Shown here in pieces: positions 59,420 through 64,000 of a DNA stretch of 64,000 bases (the first letter of the stretch is position 1; each line of letters starts with the position of its first letter). Position numbers and translations under genes: made by a program. Origin of the DNA: Beta vulgaris subsp. vulgaris (lineage: Eukaryota; Streptophyta; Magnoliopsida; Caryophyllales; Amaranthaceae); NCBI RefSeq assembly GCF_026745355.1, contig NC_079206.1:12182779-12246778 (forward strand), read 5' to 3'. The notes below the pieces were generated by a model. The model worked only from the letters and a program-made list of their open reading frames with translations, did no database searches and had not been told where the DNA came from.

Positions 59420-59504
59420 TGGATAGGACTTCCATTAAATTAGGCCATAACTCATTTACAAAACATGAAGCTGTTTTATTTTTGGGTACACATTTTCAGT
59501 TATA

Positions 59505-59788
59505 ACTAGTATATGGGCACGGGCGTTGCCCCGAGTTGGTATTGTTTTCCGAACTTGATATGTATTTTTTTTATTCCCATTAAATTATATTAAGGAAAAC
59601 TCAACATTTAAAAGATACAAATATAATAACGTGGACACTTAAAACATGATTAAAAGTTGGTTGAGATGGTAATTGTGCCATGTATAATATAGCAAGAGGT
59701 CACGAGTTCAAATCTAGTTGCAAGATAATTTTACTCCACGTGGCGTGTATACATTGTCACGCACGCCTTTCAATATATTTGTATAGAT
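59505..59788 (-). mobile_element. Non-autonomous Helitron
   Basis: On the minus strand it begins TCTATACAAATATATTGAAA and ends with the hairpin GGGCAACGCCCGTGCCC, then CTAG before T. It shares its 5' end with the elements at 34504 and 60203. Confidence 0.85.
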
Positions 59789-60054
59789 AGTTGTAAAGCT
59801 TGGGTTATGTTTCAAGTAAGGAAAATTTTATTTATCAATATTGTACTTTAAAATAATAACACTAAATACAATTTGGTTTAGTGTTTAAAACTTTAGTATT
59901 TGAATTTGAGGTCACGGGATCGAAACATATATTACGGAATTTCTAATTTTTTTTTATTGTACATGGATTACATGCACTAAAAAACTCTCTTAGGAAGAGC
60001 GGCATGTGACACCATTCTTTGTTTAGGAACGTATTTTAATATATTTATATATAG
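59789..60054 (-). mobile_element. Non-autonomous Helitron, older copy, abutting the previous one
   Basis: The minus strand matches the element at 60203-60459 over most of its length ('GATCCCGTGACCTCAAATTC', 'CCAAATTGTATTTAGTG'). Its 3' end abuts the 5' TC of the Helitron at 59788, with the same orientation. Confidence 0.65.
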
Positions 60055-60202
60055 ATATTTGATTACTATTTCAAGTGAAAATATAGTATTAACTCGTTCC
60101 TTTAAATAATACTAATGCAAATAAAAAGCTACATACGTATATTCAAATCCTTGTTTTTAACTAACAACAAGAAGATAATGAAGTTGAAAAACAGCCTTGG
60201 AA

Positions 60203-60459
60203 TCTATACAAATATATTAAAAGGCGTGCGAAAACAAGAAATTGTGCCACGTGGTGCTCTCCCTAGGGAGTTTTAATTCATGTACTATAAAAAATTTAAG
60301 AAATTGCATAGTATAGGGTTTGATCCCAGGACCTCAAGTACATATACTAATGTTCTAACCACTAGGCTAAATTGTATTTAGTGTTATTATCATAAAGTAT
60401 TATATTAATAAATAAAATCTTGTCTTATACCCGGAGCATAGCCCGGGCCTAATAACTAG
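60203..60459 (+). mobile_element. Non-autonomous Helitron
   Basis: It starts TCTATACAAATATATTAAAA and ends with the hairpin CCCGGAGCATAGCCCGGG, then CTAG before T. It has no coding sequence. Confidence 0.88.
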
Positions 60460-61060
60460 TTTTCATAGAAATGCCGTGCAATTTGACCTCATGTTCTTTT
60501 TTTGTTTTTTTTAAAGTGGATAAAGATGAGTTTAGTTGTTTTATTTCAGGCTATGTAATTTAAGATAGACACCAAGTCCTACGCTCTTCCATATATAATA
60601 GAGGATAATCTTATATGCATGCGATGCTTGTGACAACAAATATAATGATGCTCAACTGCATAATAAAATGGACAAATTTTTTTTGACACAGTTTATTGTA
60701 TTTTTTCTTTTGTAATTTGTATTTAAAAAAACAAATAGTTTTTGTTAATTGAGAGTATAATTGTCAAAGAGACTGGACACCAAGTCCTCCCCATTTACTT
60801 ATACTTACCTCGTTCTAATTTACTTGCAACAAGGGGGAAGACACAATAAGGTGAGGAGAGAGAGAGCACGGGAAACAAAAAGATGACCCATGTGACGAGA
60901 AAAAATAGAGAGAAAAGTATTGCAAGTAAATCGAAACAATCATGTTTCAAGGAAATTGCCCTCTTTGACGGAAATCATACTATATAAAAAAAAGGATAAC
61001 AACATATATATACATCTTTTTATATAGTATGGTGAAAGTTTTTATACTACTAAGTATTAT
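60460..61060. other. Intergenic DNA
   Basis: Only a short copy of a CACTA subterminal word (TTCAAGGAAATTGCCCTCTT at about 60947) stands out. No gene. Confidence 0.4.
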
Positions 61061-61062
61061 TC

Positions 61063-61121
61063 CCTCCGTCCCAAAATATAGTTTCCATTTTCCTTTTTTC
61101 ACGGTAAATTATGCACGTAGA
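61063..61121. mobile_element. Left end of a mariner-like MITE, cut by a CACTA element
   Basis: TTCCCTCCGTCCCAAAATAT is a MITE terminus similar to that at 6536. The sequence breaks at 61122 where CACTACAACAAAC begins; the other half is not found. Confidence 0.6.
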
Positions 61122-61565
61122 CACTACAACAAACAGCTTCAAGGAAATTGCCCTCTTTGATCCAAATTTTGCCTTCATAGGCTACGAGGACAATTTTAAA
61201 ATTGCCCTTCCGTTGCCCTTGTAGCCCCGTTGTATTAGGTTTCAAGGGCAAAACTCATGTTTTTGCCCTCTTTGATCCAATAAAAAAAGGGCAAAAAATT
61301 TTGCCCTCTTTGCTTCATCAACTAAGGCAAATAAAGTTGCCCTCTATGATCATCAGAAAGGACAATATTTTTGCCCTCTTTGCTCAAAAACAAGGAAGAC
61401 AAACACAATTGTCTTATTTGATCTACAACAAACAGGGCAAAAATAAGATATTGCCCAGTTTGTACTTTATCAAGCGAGGCAAAAATAAAATATTGCATTC
61501 TTTGTACTTTATCAAGCAGGGCAAAACTAAGATATTGCCCTCTTTTTACTTTGTCAAGCACTGCT
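61122..61565. mobile_element. CACTA transposon left end with subterminal repeats
   Basis: It starts CACTACAACAAACAGCTTCA, a CACTA-type terminus. Many copies of 'TTGCCCTCTTTGATC' and its complement follow, as in CACTA subterminal regions. Three tandem units of 41-42 bp (GGCAAAAATAAGATATTGCC ... ATCAAGC) lie at 61436-61561. No opposite end is seen before 64000, so the element is truncated or extends beyond the window. The 121-codon frame at 61202-61567 is made of these repeats. Confidence 0.7.
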
Positions 61566-62053
61566 AGTCATTATCTGAAAACCAGTATGCATCGAAGATC
61601 AATCTAATATAAGTTGAGAGATAAACCTCATACATTATTCTACATAACACTATGGTAATACCAAGGGAAAAAATATTATTATACTGTTTTACTAAAATTT
61701 TAACAAAATCATATTCACATAATGTTTACTTGAGATAGTGCAACAACATATACTAAAACAATTTATTCATCTAAACACATGTAAATAAAAGGATCAAAAG
61801 TGAACTCATTGAAAATGCTCAAGTGAACTAATATTTCTACAATCATTTGATAACAATTCCGACTGGTTTCGAGCCAAAGTTATCATGTGCTGATAAACTG
61901 CAAAACAAAAAGATATGTCGAAGGAGATTCCATCACAATAGTACCTCCATGGCACATGGCACATGGCACCTATAACAAAGAAAAAGGAGAATACATTACC
62001 AACGACTTCTCCAGAGCATTCTTTATAGCTTAAGAATTAGTTAATGAAGTTAC
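61566..62053 (-). other. No confirmed exon; expected place of the Nudix last exon
   Basis: I looked for the end of a Nudix protein on the minus strand here and found no convincing match. The AT-rich sequence holds no other gene. Confidence 0.4.
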
Positions 62054-62162
62054 CTGAGCTGCCCCAATTTCTGATTCCTGAACTTGGATGTTGAAGGACA
62101 AGGGTTGCAGCAAAAATACAAAGAAAAGATCCGACTTTTCGAAAAATGCCATGTGGTGTTCT
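62054..62162 (-). CDS. Nudix hydrolase exon (C-terminal side of Nudix fold)
   Basis: Between acceptor CAACAG and donor GTAACT this exon reads 'EHHMAFFEKSDLFFVFLLQP' and 'LSFNIQVQESEIGAAQ', matching the block after the Nudix box in plant NUDT hydrolases. It starts with one base that completes a codon from the preceding exon. Confidence 0.88.
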
Positions 62163-62328
62163 CTGTTGATATAAATAAGATCATGAAGTTAAAATCTGGT
62201 ATATTAGATGGTATACATCTGTTTTCTTCCTTCTTAACTAGTCTTTGGTGAGAAAAACTATGGCAACTTTGTAAGATAATCATGTAAAGAGCAGAGAGCT
62301 AGGTAGGGGTGAAAATCCCATTTTCTAC

Positions 62329-62363
62329 CCGAATGTCAGCATTTCCACAAATTTAGTTTCAAT
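62329..62363 (-). CDS. Nudix hydrolase small exon (35 nt)
   Basis: Acceptor TGTGCAG and donor GTAGAA bound 'IETKFVEMLTF' plus two bases. It is the link between the Nudix box and the FFEKSDLFF block, and its phase fits both neighbours. Confidence 0.85.
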
Positions 62364-62444
62364 CTGCACAAATTGAAGTAACAATTAATGGCAAGAAAGT
62401 AAGTTAAAGGGATATTCTGCGAAACTTGTAAGTTCAGTTCTTAC

Positions 62445-62495
62445 GCCAGTTTCTTCTTTAACTTCTCGCACAGCCGCAGCACAAATGTCCTCACC
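62445..62495 (-). CDS. Nudix hydrolase exon carrying the Nudix box
   Basis: The 17 codons GEDICAAAVREVKEETG are the Nudix signature (Gx5Ex7REUxEExGU), with the final hydrophobic residue coded by the next exon (Ile). The glutamates bind the metal that hydrolyses a nucleoside diphosphate linked to a moiety X. Acceptor TCTTCAG and donor GTAAGA are good. Confidence 0.93.
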
Positions 62496-62577
62496 CTGAA
62501 GATTTTCAGTTAAATTGTCAATAACTAACTGACTATAAGGTAACTTATGTAAGCTAAGGAAGGTTCCTAAAGTCAAC

Positions 62578-62655
62578 CTCGTTGATCGTTCCGGTAGGGA
62601 ACTTCCACACTCCCTTTCCTCTTAACGTTCCATTCTTCTCTTGAACCACTAGTAC
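62578..62655 (-). CDS. Nudix hydrolase exon before the Nudix box
   Basis: The exon reads 'VLVVQEKNGTLRGKGVWKFP' and 'TGTINE', the strand before the Nudix box in plant NUDT proteins. It is 26 codons in phase 0, with acceptor TTGTAG. The donor after GAG is GTTGAC. Confidence 0.9.
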
Positions 62656-62911
62656 CTACAACATCATATACATAGTCATATGTGCGAAGTGCAACAAAGT
62701 TATACACACAACTCCGAGGCATCATATATGCAGACATGCTCATTTATATGGCTATGTGATTACTACCCCTTAGATTAAATATTTGTTACCGTCTACCAAA
62801 TAGGTTGTTAAACTCTCCAGCTATAAGCAACAAAGACAGAACAAGTACTAGAAGAGTATTATTTTCTGCTGAAGTAGTGAAAATTAAGCATCATATGTTA
62901 TAACTAAGTAA

Positions 62912-62982
62912 CTCTTTCTTATGGTTGACGACAAGAGCACCAACAGTCACGCGATGAGATGCATTTGTGAAAATTAAGCCCC
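62912..62982 (-). pseudogene. Nudix hydrolase upstream exon with damaged donor
   Basis: The sequence 'TNASHRVTVGALVVNHKKE' matches the block before 'VLVVQEKNG' in the same family. The exon should end after GAG with GT, but the next bases are TTACTTAG, so the donor appears lost (GT to TT). More upstream exons (pre-Nudix domain) were not recognised, so the gene may be defective or differently spliced. Confidence 0.75.
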
Positions 62983-63109
62983 CTGCACTCCCTGCAGTCC
63001 CTCCCACCTGCACAGCCTGCACCCCCCTGTCAACCTCCTCCGCCTAGCACAACCCCCCAATAATAGTAATAATAAAATATACAACTCATAATATTATATT
63101 CTTAAATAT

Positions 63110-63294
63110 TCTAGATATCCGAAACTACCAAAAAGCACATCAGCTTGCCAAAGCACTAATGATTTTCTAAGTCATACAAACTCTTCTCACCATACATTAT
63201 GTTCTAGATATCCGAAACTACCAAAAAGCACATCACTCTTGCCAAAGCACTAATGATTTTCTAAGTCATACAAACTCTTCTCACCATACATTCA
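63110..63294. repeat. About 93-bp tandem duplication
   Basis: The segment TCTAGATATCCGAAACTACC ... CACCATACATT occurs twice in a row (63110-63202 and 63203-63294), differing by two bases and a small indel near 'ATCAGCTTG/ATCACTCTTG'. It is in the presumed intron or upstream part of the Nudix gene. Confidence 0.88.
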
Positions 63295-64000
63295 AATTTA
63301 TCCCATCTGGGATAATCTCTATGTTGTGTAAACAATTAGCTAGTTATTCACGGAATGGAGGGGATATATGTTTACATTAAACTTTTTTAGTAAACAGCAA
63401 AAGATAACTAATAATTAGAGTGGTATTAGTTAACAAAACTCATAATCAGAGATAAGAAAATCTCAAGGAACCCTTGACCATATCTCTATATTAAATCAAA
63501 TCAATAAACACACTAAGAGTCTAAGACCTCAAATATCTAGACCATATGTATGAGTTTGGTGTCTCTGTAATTACCTCAAATTTCGTCGCTAATTTGATAT
63601 GATATGATTAGAACACAACAGTAAATAGTGTATCTTTAGTACTACACATTTCTGTAGAAATTAACATTTCAAAGCAGTAGAGGGGAAAAAAATGTAGAAA
63701 TGTTGATAATATGAAAGGCGCAGGGGAAAAAAATGGAAGCAAAATAAACAGAAAATTAACCCTAACACTTGCTATCCGCTGACTATCTAACACCTAATAA
63801 CCAAACTTGCAAAATTCAGCATCTTCAACAAATCATTATGTTTAAAAGACACATAAACCTAAAAAAAAGGCAAAAATCCGCAAGTCCAAATTGTAGAAAG
63901 TACTGTAATTTCAGAATTCGACGGAAAAAATAATATTTCAGCATGAAAATTAGATTGAAAACCTGAGTAACTCGATAATTAAAATACGGATCGAATCCAT
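63295..64000 (-). other. AT-rich DNA; possible first exon at the very end
   Basis: At 63960-64000 the minus strand reads ATG GAT TCG ATC CGT... with GTTTTC as a possible donor. This could begin the Nudix gene's coding region or be chance. Nothing else is seen. Confidence 0.2.

Overview
The window is nuclear DNA of a flowering plant, most likely a eudicot. It is AT-rich and dominated by nested transposable elements, with a SUVH-type histone methyltransferase gene with an intronless reading frame, and short-exon plant genes of the expansin-like B and Nudix families. The TTCAG/TTCAA pentamer tract near the left end and the CTCCCTCCGTCCC-type MITE ends recall repeats I associate with Caryophyllales, but I cannot prove the species.

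Layout. 1-515 is the right end of a DNA transposon. 1341-2360 is a Mutator-like (MULE) element. 2380-5539 is a broken LINE containing a complete CACTA element (3075-4436). 5540-11310 is a Ty3/gypsy LTR with primer-binding site and a gag remnant; the LTR carries a Stowaway-like MITE, a MULE and a hAT element, each with its own target-site duplication. 11921-16415 is a hAT-like element holding an LTR-retrotransposon deletion derivative, a second small hAT and a solo Athila-type LTR with the duplication CCTGC. 16862-19680 holds a MITE cut by a Helitron end, and a local tandem repeat. 19782-33198 is a near-complete Athila-type Ty3/gypsy element on the minus strand (gag, protease, RT, RNase H, integrase, ATHILA ORF), disabled by frameshifts and flanked by a direct repeat of about 105 bp instead of the usual 5 bp. 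34504-36668 has a Helitron and a MULE inside a MITE. 38213-45344 is a four-level nest: MITE, then Ty1/copia element, then MULE-like element, then a processed pseudogene of ribosomal protein S15.

The gene-bearing part starts at about 45.8 kb. A 797-codon SUVH5/6-like gene (47722-50115, plus strand) has SRA, pre-SET, SET and post-SET domains. Further right are a fragment of plastid rps4 (54656-54955), the first two exons of an expansin-like B gene (57926-58747) whose remaining exons are not seen, a cluster of a tRNA-derived SINE and several Helitrons (59203-60459), one end of a CACTA element (61122), and five exons of a minus-strand Nudix hydrolase gene (62054-62982) with a damaged splice donor.

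The genes do not form a pathway. Functionally, a gene for a DNA-methylation-reading H3K9 methyltransferase lies next to the kind of repeats such enzymes silence. The strongest structural oddities are the 105-bp duplication around the Athila element, the dense GGTGCGGGCGCACC arrays in its LTRs and 3' internal region, and the S15 retrocopy deleted between two Thr-His positions.
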